Positions 34,027-43,457 of a stretch of DNA of 64,000 nucleotides are shown one piece after another. Source of the DNA: Runella salmonicolor. GTDB taxonomy: Bacteria; Bacteroidota; Bacteroidia; Cytophagales; Spirosomataceae. A program made the position numbers and the translations under genes. How positions within the stretch are numbered: position 1 is the stretch's first letter; the number at the start of each line of letters is the position of its first letter. The DNA lies in assembly GCF_024158025.1 (NCBI RefSeq), contig NZ_JAMZEL010000001.1:1054001-1118000 (forward strand). Reading direction: 5' to 3'. The notes under the pieces are model-generated. The model was given only the letters and a program-made list of their open reading frames with translations, had not been told where the DNA came from and searched no databases.

Positions 34027-35970
34027 TTATTGAGGCAGTGATTTAGAATCCATTAAGTCAAACTTGCGAAGTATGGCCTCAAAACGGGGGTCTTTTCGAT
34101 GGATTTTGAACGTTGGGTTTACCAGAATATCGGAGTGAATAACGCCCAAATCGGCCGCTTTTTGTAAGTAAACCATGCTGCTGTCTTTCTCCCCCATGCC
34201 TGCGTAAACCATCGACTTAGAAAGGTAATCTTGCGGGTGATTCCCCAGCGATTTTAGATACGACACCGACGAAGCTTTATTGCCCTGACGGGCTTCGCAA
34301 TAGTAGATGAGCGTGCTGAAATATTTCATATTTGGATTCAACTTCTGCACTTTTTTGAATTCTTTCAGCGCCTGCGCGTAGTTCTCCCGAGTCAAGTAAT
34401 AGTAACCCCTCGCCATGTAATACACAAAGGAATCATCGAAAATCAACTGGCCGTCTTTGATGCTTTTTTCAGCCAAATCGTACTGCCCAGCGTAGGCACA
34501 ATTCAAGACATGCCCACCCAAAATAACAGGGTACAACGGGTCGATGGCCATGGCTTTGGCGCTGTATTGGAGCGCTTCCTCTGGGTGGCCCATCGAGCGC
34601 ATCAACAAGCTGTACCAATAAATGGTTTGGGCGTCGTTGGGGCGGTATTTCAAGGCAATAGTGTATGATGTCTTGGCTTGCTGCCACTTAAACTGATCCC
34701 GGTACACATTCCCTAAGGTGGCATAAGCCGTGGCATTTTGCGCATCCAATTGAATCGCTTTCAGCGCGTTTTGTTCGGCGACATTGCCGCTAGTCGCCAT
34801 ATCGGCATAGCCCATATTTCCCGTAAGATGACTGGCAATCGCCTTGTAAGCGTAGGCTTCTGCAAAATCGGGGTCGAGCGCCAGCGCACGTTCAAACTTC
34901 TGGATACTCGCGGCCAATTTTTCTTGGGTACGCTCAATCATCAGCAAGCGCCCCTGCAAAAACTCATTGTAAGCCTCGGCATTTTTTGTCGGAACCCGCT
35001 CTAATTTATTCGCCAATCCGGGCGTAATCTTTTGGTTAAGTTCTAAGGCAAGTTCTTTGACGACTTCGTTCATCAGATTGAAAAAATTCTTCAAATCTCC
35101 TTCCTGGTTTTTGGTCCAAACCGTGATACCATCTTGGGTACGAACCAATTCTAGCGCCACTTGCGCCTTATTGTTCTTTTCATCGACGCGTCCCTGCAAA
35201 ATATACGCCACCTGAAGTTCGGCCCCAATCTGCCGAGCCGTCTTTCCGCTGTCTTTGTATTCGTTGGAAGACCGCCGGGCAATCACTTTAAGGTTTTCAA
35301 TGAGCGACAGTGAACCGTGGATTTCTTCCATTACCCCTTCGGCCAGCGATTCGCCGTTAGCATCACTTTTGAAGGGTAAAATGACAACGGAGTTATCAAA
35401 AAGTTCGTTGTAATTAGCCACGCCGAACGCATTAGCAGAGCGTGAATTTTCCTGACTTTTCCAAAAATACACCCCAATCACAAACCATATCGCCAAAAAA
35501 ATACCACCCCATACGTACCGATAACTTTTGTCTGAACGATGCACCGAAGCGCCCTGAACACTGGGCCCGCTCACCGTAAAAGTGCTGCTCGCTGGGGCAG
35601 GGATATTTTTTTGTTTTCTGAATTCGGTCGGGCTAACCGCAAATTCTTCAAAGAAGTATTTACTGAAATTTTGGGGGCTGTCTATTCCGATTAAATCCGC
35701 AATTTCGGCAATGCGCCGGTCAGACGTTGCCAGTAGCTCTTTTGCTTTGTGCAATCTTATTTTTCGGATGTACAGCGTGGTCGAGAGTTGGGTTTGGTCT
35801 TTGATAATCCGGTGCAGGTGCGTCCGGCTGATACCCAATTCTTTATAGACCTGATCTAATGAAAACGTAGGATTATCAAGGTTTTCCTCAACAATTCGGG
35901 TTAATTTCTCAATGATTACATTTTCTGGTACACTCATACGACCAACTTGGGAATCAAATACTAGGGCCAT
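34027..35970 (-). CDS. Membrane-anchored AraC-type regulator with FlgO-like and TPR domains
   Basis: A 647-residue regulator with an unusual order: AraC helix-turn-helix domain at the N-terminus (about 20-118: 'KELGISRTHLHRIIKDQ', 'IAEIADLIGIDSPQNFSKYF'), one membrane helix ('VWGGIFLAIWFVIGVYFWK', about 152-171), a FlgO-like domain (about 193-320: 'VVILPFKSDANGESLAEGVM') and TPR repeats to the end. The HTH would be cytoplasmic and the sensor periplasmic, a one-component transmembrane design. It lies between the HlyD gene and array C before the giant gene. A later in-frame ATG at 35937 is an alternative start. I infer that it reads surface or envelope state and controls the repeat-bearing promoters. 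Confidence 0.85.
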   Translation of the reverse strand: MALVFDSQVGRMSVPENVIIEKLTRIVEENLDNPTFSLDQVYKELGISRTHLHRIIKDQTQLSTTLYIRKIRLHKAKELLATSDRRIAEIADLIGIDSPQNFSKYFFEEFAVSPTEFRKQKNIPAPASSTFTVSGPSVQGASVHRSDKSYRYVWGGIFLAIWFVIGVYFWKSQENSRSANAFGVANYNELFDNSVVILPFKSDANGESLAEGVMEEIHGSLSLIENLKVIARRSSNEYKDSGKTARQIGAELQVAYILQGRVDEKNNKAQVALELVRTQDGITVWTKNQEGDLKNFFNLMNEVVKELALELNQKITPGLANKLERVPTKNAEAYNEFLQGRLLMIERTQEKLAASIQKFERALALDPDFAEAYAYKAIASHLTGNMGYADMATSGNVAEQNALKAIQLDAQNATAYATLGNVYRDQFKWQQAKTSYTIALKYRPNDAQTIYWYSLLMRSMGHPEEALQYSAKAMAIDPLYPVILGGHVLNCAYAGQYDLAEKSIKDGQLIFDDSFVYYMARGYYYLTRENYAQALKEFKKVQKLNPNMKYFSTLIYYCEARQGNKASSVSYLKSLGNHPQDYLSKSMVYAGMGEKDSSMVYLQKAADLGVIHSDILVNPTFKIHRKDPRFEAILRKFDLMDSKSLPQ

Positions 35971-36116
35971 GTTTGGGTATAAAGTTAAGGTCTTTAATGA
36001 TATTTTTAGAATATTTTATTGGACAATAAATATCCTTGATTGAAGACCAATTCTCTTGGCCTATATTTTGGATTTCTGAACTACCTAACCGTCGTGGTAC
36101 GACTACCCAAAATACC

Positions 36117-37397
36117 TTACATCAATAACTTCCGAAAACCGTAGAAGGCACGTTCAATCAGGCGAAGGTCGGCGGTTACGATTTCTGCCGTACCCGCCAT
36201 TTCTGACTTACAAACAAAGGTCTGGTTGTAGGTACTTTTCAGCCCTTTAGGTAGCGCCACCATGACGCGGTAATAGCGCACATTCAGCGAAGGAGCCAGG
36301 CTCAGCACTCGCCCTTCGAGCATTCCAAATTCTTGATAGGGATAGTCGTCTAGTTTGATGATGACTTTTTGGCCCACATCGGCCTTTCCCATGCCATGAA
36401 CAGGGATATCCATCGTGGCAATAAACTGTGCTTTTGTTGGCATCACGGCAAAGAGCGTATCCGAAACGCTGAGGTGCTGGTTTTCGGTTAAGTTCTTCAA
36501 AAAGACCAACTTACCGTCGGCGGGAGCCGTAATGAGGTAGTTTTGTTGCCAGTTGCGCAGGCTGTTTTCAATGTTATGAACACTGCGTTCGATGTTGTCG
36601 AGATAAAGACGTTTTCTTTCCAAAAACGTTTGCTCAAACACCCGCAATTCTGCTTCCAATTCGTTAATTTTTAAATTATTATCAAGCGTATTTTTAAGAA
36701 ATTCTTCACGCTCTCGTTGTTTTTTTAAATGCTTATTCTTGCTCGCGATGTATTCAAATTTACTGTAAATCCCTTCTTTAAACAGCTTTTCGTCGCTGAG
36801 AAAATGCTCTTTTTCATTGGCAAACTCCTCTTCATTGAGCATTTTCTGACGCTCGTTGATGGCAGCCAATGCACGAAGCTGCTCCGCTTGTTGTTGCATC
36901 GTTTGCCCCTGCGCTGCTTGGTAAGTATCTGACTGAATGCGTTTGAAATCTCGGTAATTTTGGCGAAGTGCGTTAAAATCTTCCTGTAAATCTCCCCAGA
37001 CAAAGTTGTTGCTTGGAAAAACAATTTCACGTTGTGGATTTTGCAAAAAAGCCTGCGCATCGCTGAGTAATTGCTGCATGGTAGGGATATTTTCTAGCCG
37101 CGTTGTATTTTCCGTTTCGGCCAAAACATCTCCTTTTTTTACCATCATTTCGTCCTTGGCCAACAGCCGTACCATGCGCCCGCCCATGGGCGCTACCACC
37201 CGAATAGGCGGCACTTGCGTGGTGACGATGGCGTTTCCTTTCAATACTTCGGGGTATTTAATGACCCACGTACCAACAAAAAACAACATCACAATTCCCG
37301 ACATCACCCCCGCTCCCGTACGAATCACCCAACTGGGTGTTTCGCTCAAAATACTGAGCATTTCTTCTCCTAACTGATTATCTGAGTACTTTTTCAT
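36117..37397 (-). CDS. HlyD-family membrane fusion protein of a type I exporter
   Basis: A 426-residue periplasmic adaptor. One N-terminal membrane helix ('VMSGIVMLFFVGTWVIKYP'), a biotinyl-lipoyl-like half ('IRVVAPMGGRMVRLLAKDEM'), a long coiled-coil hairpin (about 120-280, with 'EEFANEKEHFLSDEKLFKEG'), and a beta-barrel end ('GMLEGRVLSLAPSLNVRYYR'). It bridges the ABC exporter encoded just upstream and an outer-membrane TolC-type channel. No TolC gene lies in this window. Its gene follows the ABC gene after 116 bp in the same direction, so one operon is likely, driven by array D. Confidence 0.88.
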   Translation of the reverse strand: MKKYSDNQLGEEMLSILSETPSWVIRTGAGVMSGIVMLFFVGTWVIKYPEVLKGNAIVTTQVPPIRVVAPMGGRMVRLLAKDEMMVKKGDVLAETENTTRLENIPTMQQLLSDAQAFLQNPQREIVFPSNNFVWGDLQEDFNALRQNYRDFKRIQSDTYQAAQGQTMQQQAEQLRALAAINERQKMLNEEEFANEKEHFLSDEKLFKEGIYSKFEYIASKNKHLKKQREREEFLKNTLDNNLKINELEAELRVFEQTFLERKRLYLDNIERSVHNIENSLRNWQQNYLITAPADGKLVFLKNLTENQHLSVSDTLFAVMPTKAQFIATMDIPVHGMGKADVGQKVIIKLDDYPYQEFGMLEGRVLSLAPSLNVRYYRVMVALPKGLKSTYNQTFVCKSEMAGTAEIVTADLRLIERAFYGFRKLLM

Positions 37398-37513
37398 GTT
37401 ACGTTTAAGTTACTGAATTGAATAAAATCAACGATTGAATAATTTTGAGGGTCACTCTCTACTTGGGGCAGAGGCAAGAACTATACTTCGGGCCGAGGCA
37501 AGCCCTGCCCCTA

Positions 37514-39706
37514 CTAGGCGGCGGCTTCTAGCTGCGTGGTGAGCAGTTCATAATAGCGCCCTTCCAACGCAAGCAGCTCTTCATGGGTGCCTTTTTCTTT
37601 AATTTGCCCTTCTTCAATGACCACGATTTGATCGGCATTGCGAATGGTGCTGAGGCGGTGTGCGACTACTACTACGGTGCGGCCGCTGAAAAATTCGTCC
37701 AGATTTTTCATGATTATCTGTTGATTCTGAACGTCTAAGGCGCTGGTACCTTCGTCAAAAAATAAGAATTCAGGGTCTTTATAAACTGCACGGGCAATGA
37801 GTATACGTTGCTTCTGTCCTTGGCTGATGCTGCCGTGCTCGCTGCCGATGATGGTGTGATAACCCAGCGGCGTGGACTCAATCCACTCGTGGATATTGGC
37901 CACCCGAGCGGCATTCTGCAAACGCTCCATGTCGGGGTCGTTATCGCCAAGGGCGATGTTGTTCAGAATCGAATCCGAAAATATCACCCCGTCCGACATC
38001 ACCACTCCGCATTCGCTGCGCCAAGCCCGCGTTGAGATGTTGTTGAGACTGAGTTTTCCGAGCGACAATTCCCCCGAGGTGGGTGCGTAATGTTTCATCA
38101 ACAATTTGAGAAGGGTGGTTTTGCCGCTGCCACTTGAGCCCACAATGGCGGTTGTTTTGCCCGCAGGAATGTAGAGCCGAATATCGCGGAGAGTACTATT
38201 TTTGGCATTTGGGTAGTGGAAATTTACATTTCGCAAAACCAAGGGTTGTTTCTCCGACAACTGCGTCACTTTTGTAAAATCATCGCCTTCTTCTTCGGGC
38301 ATTTGATGCACCGCGTTGATGCGCTCGGTGCTGATGCGGGCATCCTGAATCTGCTGAAGATAGGCAAAAAGCTGTTCGGTGGGGCCGTTGGTTTGACCTA
38401 GCATTTGCTGTACGGCGAGCATGGCTCCCAGCGAAAGGTCGCCGTCAAGAACGGCCTTGGCCGACAAAAACGTGATAATCAACACCTTGGTTTCGTTGAT
38501 GAGCAAGCCGCCGATTTGCTGAACCTGCGAGAGCTTAAGGAGTTTGATATTTTGCCGAAAAAGCTTGGCCCGAATCTGTTCCCAATCCCAGCGTTTGAGC
38601 ATTTCGGCATTGGCCAACTTAATGTCGGGCATTCCCTGAACGAGCTGAACCAGTTTATTTTGTTCTTGTTCGGCCATTTTTGCCCGCTTGAAATCATGCT
38701 CGCGGCGTTTTTTCATAAAAATCGAAATCCAACTGATATAGAGCAGCGTAGCTCCCAGAAAAATGCCGAAGATGGTCAAGTCGTAGAGGGCAAAAATAAG
38801 GGTGTAAATGACCAGATTCAGTACCGAAAACAAGATGGCAATCAGGTGCGTTGAAAGAAACGTTTCGATGCGTTTTTGGTCTTCGATGCGCTGCATCACC
38901 TCCCCCACGGCTTTTTCGTTGAAATAACTGATGGGCAAACGCATGATTTTGGCAATAAAATCGGTCAATAACGACACCCCGACGCGGGTACTGACATAGA
39001 GCAAAAGCCAACCTCGAATGGCTTCGAGCGAATTGCGCCCCACCATCAGCATCAATTGCCCCGCCAGAAAAATATAGATAAAGTTTAGGTTATGGTTCAT
39101 CACCCCCACATCCACAATGGACTGGGTAAGAAAAGGAAAAATGAGTTTGAGAATAGTCCCGACAATCATGCCCAACCACAACTGCCACATCAATTTGGGG
39201 TATTTTTTTAAATAGGCCGTCAACGAACGTAATCCCTGCGGCTGGGCATCGGTGGGTGCTTCGGCATCCTGAAAAAACGCGGGCGTGGGGTCGAGCAACA
39301 ATACGGTTCCTTCTTCTGCGCCCGCTGGTAGCCAATGTTTGCAAAATTCATCGGCCGACACCGTCAGCGGAGTTTTGTCGGTGCAGATGGAAACCTGATT
39401 CTGAACGATGTTGGAAACTACCACAAACCCGTGATTATCCCATTTTATAATGCAGGGCAGCGGGATTTCCCGTTTGAGGGATGAAAAAGAAATACTGATG
39501 CAACGGGCTCTGAAACCAATGGACTCGGCGGTTTCGGCAAGGTCTCTCAAGCTACCGAAACCATGGCTTTTTTTAGCCCGGAGGGTACTTAACGAGAGGA
39601 TTTTGCCATGGTGTTGCGCTACGCTTCCCAGGCATTTTAGCGCGGAATCATTGTGGTCTTTTTGACGTACAAAAGCCGATACAGACGAAAAATGTTGAGT
39701 TTCCAT
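37514..39706 (-). CDS. Peptide/protein ABC exporter with degenerate C39 domain
   Basis: A 730-residue ABC exporter of the bacteriocin/RTX type: N-terminal C39-like domain (1-140), six-helix transmembrane domain (about 165-470), nucleotide-binding domain (480-730) with Walker A 'VGSSGSGKTTLLKLL', signature 'SISQGQKQRILIAR', Walker B 'EFLFFDEGTSALD' and H-loop 'VAHRLSTIRNAD'. The C39 catalytic motif, usually DCGxxC, is 'NDSALKC' here, so the nucleophile Cys is Ser; His in 'NHGFVVV' remains. The domain should bind but not cleave leaders, as in HlyB-type exporters. No small substrate gene is apparent nearby. Upstream promoter: array D, after an AraC/TPR gene. Confidence 0.88.
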   Translation of the reverse strand: METQHFSSVSAFVRQKDHNDSALKCLGSVAQHHGKILSLSTLRAKKSHGFGSLRDLAETAESIGFRARCISISFSSLKREIPLPCIIKWDNHGFVVVSNIVQNQVSICTDKTPLTVSADEFCKHWLPAGAEEGTVLLLDPTPAFFQDAEAPTDAQPQGLRSLTAYLKKYPKLMWQLWLGMIVGTILKLIFPFLTQSIVDVGVMNHNLNFIYIFLAGQLMLMVGRNSLEAIRGWLLLYVSTRVGVSLLTDFIAKIMRLPISYFNEKAVGEVMQRIEDQKRIETFLSTHLIAILFSVLNLVIYTLIFALYDLTIFGIFLGATLLYISWISIFMKKRREHDFKRAKMAEQEQNKLVQLVQGMPDIKLANAEMLKRWDWEQIRAKLFRQNIKLLKLSQVQQIGGLLINETKVLIITFLSAKAVLDGDLSLGAMLAVQQMLGQTNGPTEQLFAYLQQIQDARISTERINAVHQMPEEEGDDFTKVTQLSEKQPLVLRNVNFHYPNAKNSTLRDIRLYIPAGKTTAIVGSSGSGKTTLLKLLMKHYAPTSGELSLGKLSLNNISTRAWRSECGVVMSDGVIFSDSILNNIALGDNDPDMERLQNAARVANIHEWIESTPLGYHTIIGSEHGSISQGQKQRILIARAVYKDPEFLFFDEGTSALDVQNQQIIMKNLDEFFSGRTVVVVAHRLSTIRNADQIVVIEEGQIKEKGTHEELLALEGRYYELLTTQLEAAA

Positions 39707-39767
39707 ACGCAGAACAATCTTAAATAATTACAGTTAGACCCTTGTTTATCATTAATAAATGATAAAT

Positions 39768-39856
39768 CAAAAGTATAACCGCCCCAACAAAAGCCGTTGG
39801 TACGATGTTCTGAAAACTTAGTCTATTGTTTCAAATATTTAGCTTATTGTTCCACA
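39768..39856 (-). promoter_or_regulatory. Promoter with three 21-bp-spaced direct repeats (array D)
   Basis: Minus-strand TACTTTTG (39768-39775), a 29-bp gap, then plus-strand words ATGTTCTGAA (39805), TTGTTTCAAA (39826) and TTGTTCCACA (39847) with a strict 21-bp period. I found the box by predicting its position from arrays A and B, so it is an internal test of the pattern. The box is 62 bp from the exporter's ATG. Confidence 0.72.
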
Positions 39857-39916
39857 CCCTCGGCAATAGAAGAAGGAACAGATTGGATGTGAAAGGCTAC
39901 CGTGGTAGGTGCATTT

Positions 39917-41668
39917 TTATCGGGCTTTAAGGATTGTCTTTTCCAATAGCGTTTTGTAGCGGGAATCTTCTTTGAAATGAGCCAACCAATCCCGTACAAT
40001 AAATGGGAAAAACAGCATCGGAGGCTCGCGCAAGGCAATAGCCTTTTCAAAGAAATCATACGCCGTATCTTTATCGCCCAGACAGGCGTGTACGATACCC
40101 ATGTCATAGTTGGCCACGGGTTGGGTTTGGTGCAAGACTTCCATTTTCTGGATTACCTCCCTCGCTTTCTCTTGGTGGCCCACCAGCGCCAACAGGCTGC
40201 CATAGCCGCTCAGGGTTAGGCCACTATAATTTTGACGGAGGGCCTTTTCTAGTTCGGCGAGGGCTTCATTATATTGCTTGGATTTTATCAAATTGAACCC
40301 CATGATGATGTGCCCGCCCCAAAAATTGGGTTCGAGTTCCAGCAGCCTTCTTCCCTGTACAAGGGCTTTCCGAAAATCACCCGCAATCCAGTAAATATAC
40401 CCTGTGTAGAAATTATTAATCAATGAAAAAGGGTCGAGGTCAAAGGCAGTCTGGGCATGGTCGATGGCGCGGGGAACTTCGCCCAATATACTGAGACACA
40501 GGGCATATTGACCGTGGGCTTCAGCCATGTTATGATTCTGCTCGAGGGCTTTTTGGAACGAGCGCAACGCCCCCACCAAATCCCATTCATAATACATCTT
40601 TAAGCGAGCGATGGCCAGATGACTTTCGGCAATTTGGTCATCCAATTCAAGCGAATATTGGGCGCACTGCTGCATTTGAGGTAGGCACTGGGTAGCCGAG
40701 GCGTACCGATAAAACCACAAATTGAGAAAACAGGACGCCATTCCAGAATAGGCGATAGCATAGCTGGGCTCGATTGCTATTGCTGCCTGATAATAGTCAA
40801 TGGCTTTGTAAAAATTGTCGGCTCCCGCAAATTTATTGTAGTAAAAACGCCCGTACAGATACAGCCGATACGCCTCGGGATTGTTGGTGTACCTCTTCAA
40901 GACGGCGACTTTTTCGGTAACTAATACATTGCTCTTAATCCGGTTGAGAATGGATAGTGAAATTTCATCCTGAATATCAAATACATCTTCCGCTTCGCGG
41001 TCATATTTTTCCGACCATACATTAAACCCGTCGGCTACTTTGTTAAGTTGGGCGGTAATACGTAGCTTATTGCCTGATTTTCGGAGGCTTCCTTCCAAAA
41101 CAAAGCTAACGTTCAGCTGCTGACCGATTTGTCTTACGTCCAGGTTTTGGCCTTTAAACGCAAAACTGGAGGTACGTCCCGCTATTTTCAGGCCCGAGAC
41201 CTGCGCAAGTCGGTTGATGATCTCTTCGGTCATGCCGTCACAGAAAAAATCCTGCTCGGGGTCGCTACTCATATTTACGAAGGGCAATACTGCAATCGAC
41301 ACTTCCAAGTCGGTCACCGTAGAAACTTCTTCCGTTTGGGACTGTTTTCTGAATTCAGTAGGATTTACGTTGAACTCCTGCGTAAAGTATTTGCTAAAGT
41401 TTTGCGGACTGTCAATTCCTACTTCGTAGGTAATTTCAGACACTCGCATGTCTGTATTCAGTAATAAGTCTTTGGCTTTCAACATTTTTACTTTCCGGAT
41501 GTAAAGAGTGATAGGAAGTTGGCTGTGGGCAGTTACGATTCGGTGCAGCTGCGTTCTGCTTATTCCCAACTCCTTACAAATGCTACTTAGCGAGAAGGCC
41601 GGATTGGTAATATTCTGCTGGATTAAATAGGTTAGTTTCTCAAAAGTTTCTTTTTCTGAACTATGCAT
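39917..41668 (-). CDS. AraC-type regulator with FlgO-like and TPR domains, soluble
   Basis: A 583-residue regulator with the same order as the one at 34027 but no membrane helix: AraC HTH (about 10-115: 'KELGISRTQLHRIVTAH', 'EVGIDSPQNFSKYF'), a FlgO-like domain (about 120-250: 'SIAVLPFVNMSSDPEQDFFC', 'GMTEEIINRLAQVSGLKIAG') and TPR repeats. The recognition segments are nearly the same as in the other regulator, so both may bind the same repeats. It lies directly upstream of array D and the ABC exporter gene. Regulation is likely by a protein or peptide bound to the TPR part. Confidence 0.87.
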   Translation of the reverse strand: MHSSEKETFEKLTYLIQQNITNPAFSLSSICKELGISRTQLHRIVTAHSQLPITLYIRKVKMLKAKDLLLNTDMRVSEITYEVGIDSPQNFSKYFTQEFNVNPTEFRKQSQTEEVSTVTDLEVSIAVLPFVNMSSDPEQDFFCDGMTEEIINRLAQVSGLKIAGRTSSFAFKGQNLDVRQIGQQLNVSFVLEGSLRKSGNKLRITAQLNKVADGFNVWSEKYDREAEDVFDIQDEISLSILNRIKSNVLVTEKVAVLKRYTNNPEAYRLYLYGRFYYNKFAGADNFYKAIDYYQAAIAIEPSYAIAYSGMASCFLNLWFYRYASATQCLPQMQQCAQYSLELDDQIAESHLAIARLKMYYEWDLVGALRSFQKALEQNHNMAEAHGQYALCLSILGEVPRAIDHAQTAFDLDPFSLINNFYTGYIYWIAGDFRKALVQGRRLLELEPNFWGGHIIMGFNLIKSKQYNEALAELEKALRQNYSGLTLSGYGSLLALVGHQEKAREVIQKMEVLHQTQPVANYDMGIVHACLGDKDTAYDFFEKAIALREPPMLFFPFIVRDWLAHFKEDSRYKTLLEKTILKAR

Positions 41669-41864
41669 AATACCCTTAACGCAAATAAAGACTAGATTAA
41701 ATTTTGTAAAATTCCCTGAATGTAGTCAATAAATACATTTTTTGGGCAATGGAAAGAATTATTATCATAGGTGCTTCATTTTTTGTCGAGAAACATCGTT
41801 AGGGGAAACACTATAACCAATTATCGTTCAAAATATCTGAGAGATTAATGAGTCAAAAAATAAT

Positions 41865-43457
41865 TTACAACTCCCGAATCCGAATGTTTCGAAAAGCCGC
41901 TTCGTCGCCGTGGTCTTGGAGCAGGATATGCCCAGGGGCAGTTCCGAAATCCTTTACGTCTTTAAACTTACTTTCGGCTTTGGCTTTCATAAATTCAGGG
42001 CTGCCGATGGTGTACTCAACCACTTTTACGCCATTGAGCCAGTGCGTTACGTGCTTACCTTCCACCCTGATACGGCCTTTGTTCCATTCGCCGATGGGTT
42101 TTAATTGTCGTGAAACGGGCGCAAACAACTCGTACAATCCGGCGGTGCGGCGTTTGTCGTTGGTGTCGTTGGCAATGTCTTTGTTGCCAGCATCATCGAT
42201 GAGCTGATACTCACAGCCTAAAATGGCACCGTCGAGGTATTTTTTGACGAAATATTTCAACCCTGTATTTGCTCCTTGGGCTAGTTTGAATTCAAACTCC
42301 AAGTCAAACTGCGCAAACATCTTTTTGGTAATAATGTCACCACCACGTACTACGGCTTTGCTTTCGCCTTTCCCTTGATTAACCACCAGAATTCTATTGT
42401 CAATGGCCCAACCTGCTTTGGGAAATTGGTCCGATTTGGCCGAAACCCATTGCTCGGTAGAGGTGCCGTTAAAAAGTGGAATCCAGTCGTTTGGAAAATA
42501 GACATTTACCTCGGGGTGCATCGTATACATGCGGTATTGCTTGCCGTCGTGGACCAGCAAACCGCTGGATTTGTCGTTACCGATGATGGGGTTATTTTCA
42601 TATTTTTTCCAGTGGATCAAATCCTTAGAAACCGCCACGTTCATCGACCATTCGCGCCAATCTTTAAAGGCGGAGGCGTGATAATAGCCGTAGTACAGCC
42701 CTTTGTATTTGATAATTTGGTTCATGGCTACGGCGTATTGGTCGTAGGTTTCGGGCCCCATTTTCAACACGGGTTCGTCTTGCACGTTCGTCCAGATTTT
42801 CAGGTCTTTGGAAGTAGCCAGCCAAATACCCAAGTCGCCGCGTTCATAAAAAAGATACCACGTGCCCTTTTCGTACCAAATCGCGGGGGTTCCGTACGCC
42901 CCTTCGGAAATTGGGTTTCCGTTGGTGAGCCGCACATTCAGCGCCCCCTTTTCCTGCCAATGAATGCGGTCGGTGGAGGTGAGCAAATGCGCAATGTCGT
43001 TTCTGCCTTCGGCAAACATATAATACACGCCGTTGGACTTAATGACCGACATATCTTCGACCCAATCCAAATCATAAATGGGATTCGACGAATGGCGCGT
43101 CCACGTGAGTCCGTCGGGAGAAGTGGCGTAGCCTAAATGCATAACGGCATTTTTTTCCTTTTTGTAGCCCGTGTACCACAAATGGTAGGTGTTTCCTTCA
43201 CGTAAAATGTAGCCGCGTTCCCTGATTTTCTCGTCCCAAGTGCCAGGCTTACCCGTTCCTGCAAAAACAGGATTTTGGGCGTAGGATTTGAAATTGACAA
43301 TTTCGCTCGGGAATTCATCGGGTGCCGTTGGTAGTATTCTCACCGCCAACGTTTTATTGCCGTTGGCAGTATTCTCATTGCCAGCCTCGTTAGGCGAATA
43401 ACCAATGGAAAAAGCCACCATGAGTGGCGTTAAAAGCGTTACTATTTTCATGGTCAT
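41865..43457 (-). CDS. Secreted GH43/GH32-like propeller fused to DUF1080 domain
   Basis: A 530-residue secreted protein. After a signal peptide (MTMKIVTLLTPLMVAFSIGY) comes a five-bladed-propeller-like domain (about 40-320) with repeated 'W....NP', 'SPDGLTWTRHSSNPIYD' and 'TSTDRIHWQEKG' strands as in GH43/GH32 enzymes. A DUF1080 (3-keto-disaccharide hydrolase-like) jelly-roll follows (about 330-530: 'WIPLFNGTSTEQWV', 'QGANTGLKYFVKKY', 'ILLQDHGDEAAFRNIRI'). The pairing suggests glycan cleavage. Its start overlaps the stop of the upstream peptidase by 4 bases (ATGA), so they are translationally coupled. Confidence 0.83.
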   Translation of the reverse strand: MTMKIVTLLTPLMVAFSIGYSPNEAGNENTANGNKTLAVRILPTAPDEFPSEIVNFKSYAQNPVFAGTGKPGTWDEKIRERGYILREGNTYHLWYTGYKKEKNAVMHLGYATSPDGLTWTRHSSNPIYDLDWVEDMSVIKSNGVYYMFAEGRNDIAHLLTSTDRIHWQEKGALNVRLTNGNPISEGAYGTPAIWYEKGTWYLFYERGDLGIWLATSKDLKIWTNVQDEPVLKMGPETYDQYAVAMNQIIKYKGLYYGYYHASAFKDWREWSMNVAVSKDLIHWKKYENNPIIGNDKSSGLLVHDGKQYRMYTMHPEVNVYFPNDWIPLFNGTSTEQWVSAKSDQFPKAGWAIDNRILVVNQGKGESKAVVRGGDIITKKMFAQFDLEFEFKLAQGANTGLKYFVKKYLDGAILGCEYQLIDDAGNKDIANDTNDKRRTAGLYELFAPVSRQLKPIGEWNKGRIRVEGKHVTHWLNGVKVVEYTIGSPEFMKAKAESKFKDVKDFGTAPGHILLQDHGDEAAFRNIRIREL

